DNA of 64,000 bases from Zipacnadum sp036504235 (GTDB lineage: Bacteria; Armatimonadota; Zipacnadia; Zipacnadales; Zipacnadaceae), in contig DASXVN010000079.1 of assembly GCA_036504235.1 (NCBI GenBank), forward strand, positions 225,531 to 289,530, given 5' to 3'. The notes beneath the pieces were generated by a model. That model was given only the letters and a program-made list of their open reading frames with translations, was not told the origin of the DNA and made no database searches. The translations under genes and the position numbers were made by a program. Positions 1-9,200 of this stretch are shown one piece after another. Within the stretch, counting starts at the first letter, position 1, and each line of letters starts with the position of its first letter.

Positions 1-1
1 G

Positions 2-406
2 GCCGATGGCCAGTGGCACCGGCTCTACGTTAACCTGACCCCGGTGCTGCGCGCCGCGCGCCAGCAGGGAGCCCTGCAGGTCAGCAACCTCTATCTGATT
101 GAGCAGGGCCAGAACGCTCCAGCCGGCACCGAGTTCGGCCTGGACAACCTGACGATCAGTGGGGTCAGCTACGGCCCGGTTTCCTGCCGCTGGCAGGCCA
201 CCGATCCCACCGGCGTGCCGGGGGTCAGCTACGTATTGACCCAGAACCCGACCGAGAATCCTCCCGACGCGCCGCTGGACGCCGCGGCCTCGCACGTCTT
301 CCCGACTCCCGCTCCGGGGCTGTGGTTCCTGCGCATCAAGGCCCGGGACGGCGCGGGCAACTGGGGGCCGGTCGAGACTATCGGGGTCGTCAACCGGACG
401 CCCTAG
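2..406 (+). CDS. C-terminal part of a secreted Ig-like/FN3-like protein (5' end outside window)
   Basis: The frame is open from the first bases, so only the last ~134 residues are visible. The segment with W-x-A-x-DP-x-GV, Y-x-L-x-Q-NP and a final W-F-L-R-I-x-A-x-D-G-A-G-N-W resembles the Ig-like or fibronectin-like repeats at the ends of large secreted bacterial proteins. The preceding part (GxEFGLDNLTI) resembles a lectin-like jelly-roll strand that ends a carbohydrate-binding domain. No catalytic motif is visible. It ends 38 bp before the glycosyltransferase gene, which has its own -10 box, so it is probably a separate transcription unit. Function is unknown; a cell-surface or secreted role is inferred. 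Confidence 0.7.
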   Translation, partial: ADGQWHRLYVNLTPVLRAARQQGALQVSNLYLIEQGQNAPAGTEFGLDNLTISGVSYGPVSCRWQATDPTGVPGVSYVLTQNPTENPPDAPLDAAASHVFPTPAPGLWFLRIKARDGAGNWGPVETIGVVNRTP

Positions 407-426
407 CAGCCAGGCCCGGCGGCCTG

Positions 427-435
427 TGCTATAAT
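427..435 (+). promoter_or_regulatory. Extended -10 promoter (TGC-TATAAT)
   Basis: A perfect TATAAT at 430-435 is preceded by TG at 427-428. No convincing -35 box is visible. The expected start site near 442 is only a few bases before the GTG at 445, so the glycosyltransferase mRNA may be leaderless or nearly so. Confidence 0.6.
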
Positions 436-444
436 GCCTGCGCT

Positions 445-2121
445 GTGAAGACTTCCTCCCGACCGGCCCCGCGTGCGGGGCGTAACCAGTCCGCCCCGCC
501 CGCTCGCGGAGCCGTCTCTCCGCGGGTCGGGCTGCGCCGCTACCTGCCGCTCGCCCTGCTGGTGGCGCTGGCCGCGGGGCTGCGCTTGGCCGGGATCACC
601 TGGGGCCTGCCCAGCGACACCCACCTGTTCTCCTACCACCCGGACGAGTACCATTCCCTGCGGGCGCTGTTTTCGCTGGCTCTGGCCGGGGACCTCAACC
701 CCCACTTTTTCAACTACGGCAGCCTCTATCTGTACCTGGTGGTGGCGGGTGCGCTCCTGCTGCATCCGGGCGCCTCGCTAACCGCCTGGGGCGAGCAACT
801 GGCGACCGGCCAGGCCGGGCCGCTGCTGCGTTCCTGGACGCTGGACGCACGCTTGGTCAGCGTGGTCTGCTCGCTGCTGACCGTCTACGTGGTGTTCCTG
901 CTGGGACGGCGCCTGCTAGGCCCGCGCGGGGGGCTGGCGGCGGCCCTGCTCCTGGCCGTGGCCCCGCTGGCCACGCTGCTCGCCCACTACGGGACCGTGG
1001 ACCCGGCGCAGTGCCTCTTCCTCACGCTGACCCTGTACCTGTCGCTGCTCCTGCCCGAGCGCCCCGGCTGGCGGACCGTTGCCTGGGCGGGAGTCTGCGC
1101 CGGGCTGGCGGCCTCGGTCAAGTACAACGGAGCGGTGGTCCTGGTCGCTCCGCTGCTGGCCGCGGCCCTGGCCCCGAGCGACGGGACGCGACCGGCGGTC
1201 GGCACCGTCCTGCGGCGCTGGGGAGCCCTGCTGGGCGCGGCCGCCCTGGCCTTCGCGGTGACCTCGCCCTACACATGGCTCTCCTGGTCGGAGGCGCACC
1301 GCGACTTTTCTTTTGAGCTAGCCCACATGCGAGCGGGGGAGGGCCTGGCGCTGGCGGCGGACCCCTCCGGCCTCTTCTACCATCTGCGGCACCTGCTGGC
1401 GCCCGGCCTGGGGCCGGCGCTGCTGCTGGCGCTGCTCGGCGCGGTCGGCGTGGTCTACCGGCGCCGGCAGCAGTGGTATCCGCTGGTCCTGTTCGCGCTG
1501 CTTTGGCTGGTGATGATCAGCCTGGCCCGCGTACGCTATCCGCGCTATGAGTTGGCGCTGCTCCCGCCCCTGGCGCTGCTGGCGGCCGTGCCGCTGAGTT
1601 GGCGCCGGGGCCGCTGGGTCTGGCGCGGCTTGGCGGCCCTGAGTCTGCTGGCCGCGCTCGGCTGGAGCCTGCAGACCGTAGCGGGCCTCGCCCGTCCCGA
1701 CCCCCGCGACCAGGCGCTGGCCTATCTGCTGTCGATTGTCCCGCCGGGGCAATCCGTGGGGCTGCTGGGTACCCCCTGGTACTCCGATCCGCCGCTGGAC
1801 TACTGCAACGGCGGCGCGGGCCTCAACAGCCTGTGGCTGTGGCGGGGCTATCAGCGCCCGGTCCGGCGACTGTGGTCACTGGAGGGCGGGCTCCCGGTGA
1901 GCGCCGCGCTTCCCCCGGCCCTGGCGACTTCCGATTTCCAGGTCGCCGACGGTCTGCGCGTCGGTGATCCCGCGACGGTTAGCCTCATGTTCAGCGTGGC
2001 CGCTCACTACCGGCGGACGGAGACTTTCGGCGGCGCACCGTATTACCTCGTACCAGGAGATTTGGGGCCGGATTGGCGTTATCCCTGGCCCCGCCTTGAG
2101 ATATGGCAACTAAACCCGTAA
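445..2121 (+). CDS. GT39/ArnT-like membrane glycosyltransferase (GT-C fold)
   Basis: This ~558-residue polytopic membrane protein probably transfers a sugar from a polyprenyl-phosphate donor on the outer face of the cytoplasmic membrane. After a basic, proline-rich N-terminus there are about a dozen hydrophobic helices. The first loop carries an acidic HPDEYHS motif, where GT-C enzymes have their catalytic Asp/Glu. A long soluble tail follows from roughly residue 420. The frame is open further upstream, but GTG 445 sits directly behind a TATAAT box and opens the conserved part. The last 19 bp overlap the next gene, suggesting translational coupling. Family is confident (PMT_2/ArnT-like); acceptor is unknown. 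Confidence 0.8.
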   Translation: MKTSSRPAPRAGRNQSAPPARGAVSPRVGLRRYLPLALLVALAAGLRLAGITWGLPSDTHLFSYHPDEYHSLRALFSLALAGDLNPHFFNYGSLYLYLVVAGALLLHPGASLTAWGEQLATGQAGPLLRSWTLDARLVSVVCSLLTVYVVFLLGRRLLGPRGGLAAALLLAVAPLATLLAHYGTVDPAQCLFLTLTLYLSLLLPERPGWRTVAWAGVCAGLAASVKYNGAVVLVAPLLAAALAPSDGTRPAVGTVLRRWGALLGAAALAFAVTSPYTWLSWSEAHRDFSFELAHMRAGEGLALAADPSGLFYHLRHLLAPGLGPALLLALLGAVGVVYRRRQQWYPLVLFALLWLVMISLARVRYPRYELALLPPLALLAAVPLSWRRGRWVWRGLAALSLLAALGWSLQTVAGLARPDPRDQALAYLLSIVPPGQSVGLLGTPWYSDPPLDYCNGGAGLNSLWLWRGYQRPVRRLWSLEGGLPVSAALPPALATSDFQVADGLRVGDPATVSLMFSVAAHYRRTETFGGAPYYLVPGDLGPDWRYPWPRLEIWQLNP

Positions 2122-3983
2122 CCCCCCTTCACCATTCTGGTCACCTCGGCGCGGCCCTGCTGGCGCTCGCGTTCCTCACCGTGACCTTGCCTGCCGGCGC
2201 GCAGTCGCTGGGCATGCTCCTGCACTCCGGGCTGGTGCCCGGCCTCCCCGGCCGCCTGCTGCTGCTCGCGGAGGGGCCCCTCACCGGCGGGGAGGGCGCG
2301 GACCTAGCGGTCCTGCCCGCCGACGCGACCGGTCCCGGCGGGCTGCTGATCGGCTCGCAGTGGGGTGACCTGCTCTTCTACCCGGACGGGCCGGACGGCG
2401 TCTACCAGCCGCCGCAGGTGTGGCTGGGCGCGGACGCCGCCTCCTGGCAGTGGCCGCCCGTGGCGCGGCCGGTGTCGCCGGAGGTCGTGGACTGGGAGGG
2501 CAACGGGCAAGTCGGCCTGCTGGTCGGCTGGGGCCGTCTGCTGCTCTGGTACCCCCGCGAGGGGGGCACGCTGGGCGCCGGGCGGGTCGTCGAGACCATC
2601 GCGGGCCGGCCGCTGGCCGACTTGGTCCGGGAGCAGGACCCGACGGCGGGGCATCTGGCCCCCTGTGTCGGCGATTTTGACGGTGACGGCCGGCCGGACT
2701 TGCTGCTCGGCGCGGACGATGGCAGCGTCTGGTGGGCGAAGAACTTGGCGGAAAAGGGCTTTGCCCTGGAGGCTCCCCAGCGGGTGCTGGGGCCGACTGC
2801 CGCCGCCGGTGTCTCGGCGCGCGCGCGGGTGGCCTGGGGCGATTTCACCGGCGCGGGGACCCCGGCGCTGCTGGTGGGGGGCGCGCGCGGCGAGTTGCAC
2901 CTGTACTCGCAGATGCCCACCGGCCTCGGCCCGGAGCAGGTACTCAGCTTTGGCACGCCCGCCGAGCCCCCGCTGGTTGGGGGCCTCTCGCCGCGCCTGC
3001 TGCCGGGGCGCAAATTGCTGCTCGGCGAGTCCGGCGGCCTGGTGCGGAGCGTGGAGGTCAGTCCCGCCGGTGTGCTCACCGACCGCGGTCGCCTGCAAGG
3101 GCGGCAGGTGCCGCTGGATGTGGGCTCGGCCCCGGCGGTGTGCGTGGCGGACACCCGGGGCAATGGCAGCGCGGACTTGGTCATCGGCGACGCCGGTGGC
3201 CGAGTGACTGTCTTCCTCAATCGCAATCAGGCCGGCGGCTGGGACCTGGAGCCGGGCACGACGATGAAGGACAGGCAGGGCGCGCCGGTGTCCGCAGAGG
3301 GCGGCTACGCCTGGCCGCTGCTGGTGGACATGAATGGCGACCGCCGCCTGGAGCTGTTGCTGGGGACGGGCGCGGGGGAGATCGAGCTGTGGCTGGGCCA
3401 GAACGGACTGATCCGGGGCGCGCCGCTGACCGCCGGGGCCGGGCCGATTCAGGCGGCCGGACCGGCGACCCTGGCGGTCGGCGACTGGAACGGAGACGGC
3501 AAGCCGGACCTGTTCGTAGGCTGCCGGCCAGGTCCCGCGGTGGAGAGTGACAAGACCCAGGTCCGCCCCGGGCAGGTGGCTTTCTTCGAGAATGAGGCGC
3601 AGAGCCGGACGGCGCTGCCGCTGTTCAACAAGGGCACACTGCTCGATGTGCAATGGCGCAAGGCCAACTCCGGGGGGACCTTGGGGCGTCTGCCCAACCT
3701 GGGTCTGACGCTGCTGCAGCCGCTCACCGGCCTGACCACGCCGCACTTCCTCGCCCTGGGCCAGGACGCGACCTACCTGCTCGACTGCGAGAACGCGCCG
3801 CCCTTCTACCCGCTACTGACCCTAACCGTGCCCAGCGCCTCGCCGCCCGCGGGCCTGCTCCCGGCGCTGTACTCCATCTGGGTCACCCACGACCCCACCG
3901 GCCGCCCGCAGCAGGTACTCTGCGGACTCGCCGAGTACGGCATGGTCTGCGTCTTCCCGGCGGAGGCGTTGGGGCTGAGGTAG
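2103..3983 (+). CDS. Secreted FG-GAP/VCBS-repeat protein (beta-propeller)
   Basis: A 626-residue protein with a signal peptide (hydrophobic LLALAFLTVTLPAGAQS at about 19-35). At least four FG-GAP/VCBS blades are visible, with calcium-binding Asp/Asn loops: GDFDGDGRPDLLLG, ADTRGNGSADLVIG, VDMNGDRRLELLLG and GDWNGDGKPDLFVG. Such repeats form extracellular propellers that bind ligands or polysaccharide; no enzymatic residues are recognised. The ATG lies inside the end of the upstream glycosyltransferase gene, so the two are probably co-translated, and the propeller may act on or display the glycan that enzyme builds (inference). Confidence 0.8.
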   Translation: MATKPVTPLHHSGHLGAALLALAFLTVTLPAGAQSLGMLLHSGLVPGLPGRLLLLAEGPLTGGEGADLAVLPADATGPGGLLIGSQWGDLLFYPDGPDGVYQPPQVWLGADAASWQWPPVARPVSPEVVDWEGNGQVGLLVGWGRLLLWYPREGGTLGAGRVVETIAGRPLADLVREQDPTAGHLAPCVGDFDGDGRPDLLLGADDGSVWWAKNLAEKGFALEAPQRVLGPTAAAGVSARARVAWGDFTGAGTPALLVGGARGELHLYSQMPTGLGPEQVLSFGTPAEPPLVGGLSPRLLPGRKLLLGESGGLVRSVEVSPAGVLTDRGRLQGRQVPLDVGSAPAVCVADTRGNGSADLVIGDAGGRVTVFLNRNQAGGWDLEPGTTMKDRQGAPVSAEGGYAWPLLVDMNGDRRLELLLGTGAGEIELWLGQNGLIRGAPLTAGAGPIQAAGPATLAVGDWNGDGKPDLFVGCRPGPAVESDKTQVRPGQVAFFENEAQSRTALPLFNKGTLLDVQWRKANSGGTLGRLPNLGLTLLQPLTGLTTPHFLALGQDATYLLDCENAPPFYPLLTLTVPSASPPAGLLPALYSIWVTHDPTGRPQQVLCGLAEYGMVCVFPAEALGLR

Positions 3984-3993
3984 CGCCTCTCCC

Positions 3994-4106
3994 GTAGGGG
4001 CGGCTTTCGCGATGTCCGCAGCGCGACAGCCGCCCGCGTCAAGGGCGAAAGCTAGCGGCCTCCGCGGGTGGATGTTGCGGGCGGACCCGCAAAATCCACC
4101 CCTACG
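3994..4106. repeat. Dispersed GTAGGGGCGG-type imperfect inverted repeat
   Basis: The outer ends GTAGGGGCGG (left) and CCACCCCTAC (right) are near-inverted copies that fold the gap between convergent genes into a long imperfect hairpin. Related elements lie near 27.73, 36.52 and 40.34 kb. It may also serve as a transcript end for both flanking genes. Confidence 0.5.
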
Positions 4107-4146
4107 AACGGCCACGGCGGAGGATGCCCCCGCCGCCTCCGCCACG

Positions 4147-4929
4147 CTACCCGTTCAGCTTCTTCTTCAGCGCCGCCAGGGTCCGGCCGTCTACCGCGGC
4201 GGTCACCCAGGGGTCGTGCTTGGCGTAGTGGTCCACGTGCTCGGAGGAGATGTACCCGTCGTAGCCGTGCCCCAGCAGCTTGGTCAGGAACTCCTCGTAG
4301 TCCAGCAGCCCCGAGCCCAGGAAGGTCAGTTCATGCCCGCCGAGCCGCCCCACCCAGTTGTGGGCGTGCATGTGGATGGCGTAGGGCCCGAGCTGCTCCA
4401 GCGTGTACCAGAGGTCCTCGCCCTCCAGCAGCACCTGGATATTCACGCCCAGGTTAGGCCGATCCACGCCCTCCAGCAGCCGCAGCACCGAAGCGGAGCT
4501 GAACATCAGCCCGTGGCCGATCTCCAGGCAGAAGCGCACTCCAAAGTCGGCGGCCTCGTCGCACAGCGTCTGCAGGCCCGAGAAGGCCGCCTGCCACTGC
4601 TCGGGCGTGGCGTCGGTGTCCTTGACGTGCCCGGTGAAAACGCGAATCAGCGGGTTGCCCAGGGTCTGCGCGATCTGAATATATGCGCGCCCCAGTTCCA
4701 GGGTCCGGTCGCACTCGGCCGGACCCGCGGTGAAGTCGAAATACGGGCAGACCTGCGCGATAGCCAGCCCGGCCTCGTCGCAATACTCCCGCAGCCGGTC
4801 CTTGTCGGCATCCCGAACGATGTTGTGCCAAAACTCGATGCCGTCAAAATCCCCCTCGGCCTTAACCCGCAGAATCTTCTCCCGCAGATTATCCAGCCCA
4901 AAAACATAGCAGAATGCGGATTTGATCAT
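4147..4929 (-). CDS. Sugar phosphate isomerase/epimerase (xylose isomerase-like TIM barrel)
   Basis: A 260-residue single-domain protein of the AP_endonuc_2 / xylose-isomerase-like superfamily, which isomerises or epimerises sugars using a divalent metal. Barrel-strand acidic and histidine residues expected for metal binding are visible: FDGIEFWHN (strand 2), RFCLEIGHG (middle), MHAHNWVG and GYISSEHVDHY (C-terminal strands). The start is ATG 4929, preceded by GGAGGAA at 7 bp. Substrate cannot be assigned. A second member of the superfamily lies at 27870-28682. Confidence 0.75.
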   Translation of the reverse strand: MIKSAFCYVFGLDNLREKILRVKAEGDFDGIEFWHNIVRDADKDRLREYCDEAGLAIAQVCPYFDFTAGPAECDRTLELGRAYIQIAQTLGNPLIRVFTGHVKDTDATPEQWQAAFSGLQTLCDEAADFGVRFCLEIGHGLMFSSASVLRLLEGVDRPNLGVNIQVLLEGEDLWYTLEQLGPYAIHMHAHNWVGRLGGHELTFLGSGLLDYEEFLTKLLGHGYDGYISSEHVDHYAKHDPWVTAAVDGRTLAALKKKLNG

Positions 4930-5004
4930 GGTAATTCCTCCAGGGGCTTGGTGAGTGATACGGCGGGGACGCGACGCGACGAGAGAGCAACGGGACCATA
5001 AGCC

Positions 5005-5436
5005 CTACAGCGGTCGGGCCTTGTCGCCCTCCTCCGGGTGATCGAAGGCCACCGTGACTTCGGTGGGCACCGGGACTTCCTCGTAGGAATCGGCAATGAG
5101 AAGTCCGAGTCCACCCCAGCCGTTCAACGGTCTCCTGCGGGACGTGACTACTCTTGTCTTCTCGCGGGTTCTATCTGACATAACTGTGGATATCTTCGCT
5201 TGGAGGTGGGACACAGTGCCGCTGCCCCGTACGATTTCCAGTTTTCCGAGATACTCCCCCGTCTCAGGGTCGAGTATCTCCTCGTCGCTGACCTGATAAA
5301 TCAGGAAGCGTTGCCCGTTCACCACACCGTCCTCCGCTCCTCTGTTGATGACGACATGATAGTGGTCCACGACTTTGACCACTGTTGCGGGAAACTGCTT
5401 TCTTTCTTGTGGCAGTTGCTCGAGATTATCGCTCAT
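5005..5436 (-). CDS. Small protein with FlgT-C-terminal-like domain
   Basis: A 143-residue soluble protein. The stretch VVINRGAEDGVVNGQRFLIY followed by a DPETGEYLG segment resembles the C-terminal domain of flagellar assembly protein T and related SH3-like modules, which also occur in non-flagellar proteins; no flagellar gene is near. ATG 5436 was chosen because GAGGAG lies 5 bp upstream; the TTG at 5472 would overlap the upstream gene. Its GSGTVSHLQAKISTVMSDR segment is echoed in the upstream neighbour. The stretch looks less GC-rich than its surroundings. Function is unknown. Confidence 0.6.
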   Translation of the reverse strand: MSDNLEQLPQERKQFPATVVKVVDHYHVVINRGAEDGVVNGQRFLIYQVSDEEILDPETGEYLGKLEIVRGSGTVSHLQAKISTVMSDRTREKTRVVTSRRRPLNGWGGLGLLIADSYEEVPVPTEVTVAFDHPEEGDKARPL

Positions 5437-5453
5437 TGTGGCTCCTCGGTGGG

Positions 5454-5987
5454 TCAAGTATGCCAGTCGCAAGGGACGTGTGGCTTCACGACCGTCTTGC
5501 GGACGACGTCCCCGTTATTGTCGGCCAATTGAGATGCAATGGCCCCTTGCGCTTCGACTCTGTCCGTCATCACGGCGAGAATCTTGCCGTCAGCCTGTAT
5601 GTTCGTTATCGTCCCGAGGCCGATCAACTCCTCGAAGCTGTCCTGGTCGAGATGGTAGAAGGAGACGGCGATCCCGTGTGAGAACAGGTTAGACGGCTGT
5701 AGCAGGCATGCTGTCGTGGGGCCCCAGCCCATGTCGCGTAACATGCCCTTGATCACCTTGGGAAGACCTCCCTGTGCCTTGGAATAGCCGTCAAAGGCAC
5801 CGTGAATGAGAATCACCATAAGCCAGACCAACACTGTGCCACCGAGGACGGCAACCCAGAGACATGGGATTTCCTTTGCCCCCCACTTCCAGAGAGCTAA
5901 GCCGTCAAAGATCGCGCAGACCGTCAGCGATGTTGCCGTGGTTCGCCTAACACTGCGCCACAGAAAGCCTACAAAGGTGGTCTTCAT
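5454..5987 (-). CDS. Putative membrane protein with two TM helices, sharing a motif with its downstream neighbour
   Basis: A 177-residue protein not recognised as a named family. Hydrophobic stretches at about residues 18-36 and 42-64 look like transmembrane helices, followed by a soluble C-terminal half. That half contains GTITNIQADGKILAVMTDR, clearly similar to GTVSHLQAKISTVMSDR in the next gene, so the two probably derive from one domain, one copy membrane-anchored. The gene ends 17 bp before the downstream start, so they form a likely operon. No strong ribosome-binding site precedes ATG 5987. Confidence 0.5.
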   Translation of the reverse strand: MKTTFVGFLWRSVRRTTATSLTVCAIFDGLALWKWGAKEIPCLWVAVLGGTVLVWLMVILIHGAFDGYSKAQGGLPKVIKGMLRDMGWGPTTACLLQPSNLFSHGIAVSFYHLDQDSFEELIGLGTITNIQADGKILAVMTDRVEAQGAIASQLADNNGDVVRKTVVKPHVPCDWHT

Positions 5988-6112
5988 TGTTTTTCAAACG
6001 ATGAGGCCGGCGACTGACCCATGCACGGGAAATGTGCCTCGCAATTAGGAGTACTGCCGTCCCATTTCGATATTCTGCCGCTGATACCTGCCCGGCTCCT
6101 GGGTGCTCCCTC
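5988..6112. other. Intergenic stretch, nothing recognised
   Basis: Non-coding as far as can be judged, upstream of the membrane protein. No consensus promoter or terminator is visible. Confidence 0.4.
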
Positions 6113-6273
6113 TCACCCCATTTCCTCAATCAGCAACAGTTCCGAAGTCATCGGCGCCGGCAGCCGCACGGCTATCCCCGGGTCGGTCAGGGCTTGGCCG
6201 CTGAACTCTAGCGTTTCGCCGGTGTTGTCGAAGGTCACGCGGTAGTTGCGGTCCCGGCGCAGCCGCGCGCCTG
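6113..6273 (-). pseudogene. Remnant: C-terminal tail of a GH36-like glycoside hydrolase
   Basis: Between the stop of the large secreted protein and 6113, minus-strand translation gives about 50 residues ending in NYRVTFDNTGETLEFSG, then VRLPAPMTSELLLIEEMG and a stop. This looks like the small beta-sandwich tail of alpha-galactosidase-type hydrolases; compare the tail of the GH36 gene at 60186-62642 (RYRLTNLDDD, then VTITTRPAALVLFYKK). No start codon, ribosome-binding site or catalytic domain accompanies it, so it is probably the last exonic trace of a deleted gene. A frameshifted extension of the upstream gene is less likely because that protein ends naturally. Confidence 0.5.
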
Positions 6274-9200
6274 TTACTTGCGCCCCGCGACCCACAGGAT
6301 GGTCGTGCGCATCGTCTGAATCCATTCCGGCGTCTCCCAGAAGGCCTTGCTGCCCGCGGAGGCCTCGCCCAGGGGGGTGCCGGTGAAGACCGCTACCCGG
6401 CCCTGGCCGTAGCCGCGGCCCACAATCAGCGGCTCGCCGCCGGCGCCCTTGAGCAGCACCGCCGCGTCCGGCTTGGCCTTGACCAGGTGCCGATACATGA
6501 CCGCGGCCGTCCCGCCGAAAAGCTTCACGGGCGGGCTGCACTTGCGAATCTCCCAGGGGGCGTTCAGCTCCACCGGCAGCAGCAGCGGCCAAGCGCGGGT
6601 CATGTTCTCGTCCTGGCCTAGCGTCAGCGGCCCGCCCAGGATGATCAGCCCGCCGCCGTCCTTGACCCACTCCGAGAGCATCAGCACCTGCCCGTAGTTG
6701 AGTCCCTTGGTCTCCACGTCGGCCAGGATGATGACGTCCTGGTTCCACAGCGGCTTCCAGTCCCACCTGTAGCCGGTAAGCATGGTGCCCTGCTGCTGGT
6801 GGTAGGAGGTGTACGCGTCCCAGAGCTGCGCGCCGGGCAGCCCCGCGACTGCGGCGTTGATCTGGTAGAGGCGGTTGAACAGCCCCCGCACCGCGAGCAC
6901 GGAGAGCGTCTCGCCGCGCACCAGCTTCAGCCCCTCGGGGCGCTGGAATCCCTTATAGTAGTCGGCCAGTTCCGCCGCGGTCCAGGGGCGGATCAGGTCA
7001 ATAGTCAGCGAGTCCCACCAGCCGGTCACGTTGCCGAGGTAGTTGACCCCGGCGCCCATGTAGCCGTAGTCGGCGAAATCGAAGTCGGCGGTGAAGTTCT
7101 GGTAGACGTTGGGCTGGGCGAAGTCGCTCGCCTTCACCGTCTTGGTCTCGCCGAACAGGGGCGCCAGGCCGGCGAAGGGCGGGGCCATCGAGTGGCTGGT
7201 GGCGAGCTGGAAGACCGGCTGGTCTCCCGTGTTGTCCGCCACCTTCAGGCGGAAGGTGCAGCGGTAGCGGCCGGGGGTACGCGCGTACTCGTAGGTGTAG
7301 GCCATGGACCCGGTCTTGCCCCCCGCCGTGCCCCGGACCGCGCCGCCTGCGGAGGCCGCCGGATCGGAGACGCGCTCGGCCACGTCCTCGCCGCCGCCCC
7401 AGCGCTCCGGCTCCACCACGGTGCGCCATTGCTGCCCGCCACTGGTCTCCGCCGGACGGGCGATCTGCAGATCGGTAGCGCTCGGGCCCGACGCCGGGCC
7501 GGTGGGCGCCGGCTCATAGGTAGGCGCGGGCGGAGTGCCGGCCACGTCCACCACTAGTATCTTCCAGACAGGCAGCTCACCCACCGCGAACGCGCCGCCG
7601 GTCGCCGGGGTCACCGGGGTCACCGGGGTGGCGGTGGTCTTCTCCATGTCCACTAGCCAGGCGCGCTGGAAACCGGTCAGCCCCGGCCAGCGCACCTCGA
7701 CGCCGGTCGCGGGGGCCGCGGGAACCTGCTCTTTGCCGTAGGTGGTGGGGGACTCGGGCGGGTTATACAGGTGGATCACGTACCGCGTCCCCCCGCCGGG
7801 GGCCGCGCCGACCGCCGCGAACTCCTTCCAGAGCAGTTCGCGGCTGCCGCTCACCGTCAGCACCTGCTCTGCTCCGCGCCAGGTGCTCAGGCTCTGGTCC
7901 CAGAGCAGCCGGCTGAACCGCGTAGCGCTGCGGGCGACCCACTCCTTGCCCGGCCCGACGTAGGGGTTCATCAGGTGCGCGCGCAGGCCGTACTGGAGGA
8001 TGCAGTTGTACAGTTTGTTGGCGGAGCGGTCGAAAGCGTAGGTCGCGTAGTGCCCGCCGTAGTAGCGGACGATCTCCGCCTCGCGGCGCACGCGCAGCGC
8101 GTAGGTGGTCCAGGTGATGTCGCCGGGGAAGGCCTGCGCCTCATTGGCGATCAGGCCCTCGTCTTTGCACTTCTCCCGGAACTGGCGCGGGGTGTTGTCG
8201 GCGGCGATGGACCAGGTGATGTCGGTCCCCGCGTTGTAGCCGAACAGGTAGCGCGGATCGTAGGCCCAGCAGGCCTTCTTCATGCGCTGGGTGAGGGCTG
8301 TGTTCAGCGCGTCGAAGTCGCTCTTCTCGGGCAGGCTCCAGGAGCCGTCCAGCCGCTGGTAGCGCCCCGCGGTGAATTCCCCATCGAAGCGCACGCCGTC
8401 AAAGCCGAACACTCTGGCCGAGCCGACCAGTTCGCCGATACCGATGATAGCGACGTCCGGGTCGGCCGCGTCGTACCAGATGGCGCACCAGTTCTGCCCG
8501 CCGGGGGTGTAGGGCTGGAACCAGCCCGCGCCCTTATACCCGGCCTTCTCCATCTCCTCCGGGGTGCCGGGGATGGGCCGGGTCTCGCCCCGGTGCGGCG
8601 GGCCCAGAGCCAACATGTAGTCGAGGTAAGCGGCGCTGTAGTTCTCAAAGGCGGGGCGTCCGTTGCTGCACGGCACCAGTTCCGGCCGCCGCCGGTACAG
8701 GTCGAAGGTCACGTTGCCCCCGCCGGCGGCCTTGCCGTAGGTGATGACCCGGAGGCCCTGCTGATGCAGCGCCTTGATCACCACCAGCATGTTGCTCTTG
8801 CACTCGTTGTACGCGCCCTGCCCCGCCCACCAGCGGTCATAGGTGGGGGTGAGGCAGTCAAAATCGCTGGGTGCCCAGCCAAATTTCTCGAAAGCGTTGC
8901 CGTAGGTGGACCGCAACTCGCCCGCTAGCTTCTGGGCGTACGGCTCGCGGTTGGCGTCAATGGTGCCGGAAAACTGCCAGCCGCTCCAGTCGCCGAAACC
9001 GTACATCAGTACCTGGTGCACGCTCCGCGCGCAGGAGAAATAGTCGCTGCGCGTGGCCAACGGCTGACTGTTGCGTAGCAGCGTGGCCCGCAGTTCCATC
9101 CCCAGCACGGGGTCCATCGGCCGCGATCCCGACCAGGCGAACTCGCCCTGAGCCGGCACGGTCACGGCTTGTTCGGCCAGCACGGTCGCCGTGTCCACGT

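Noticed and set aside
5005..5987. Flagellar locus
   Set aside because: Only a FlgT-like domain resemblance; no other flagellar gene is in the window.
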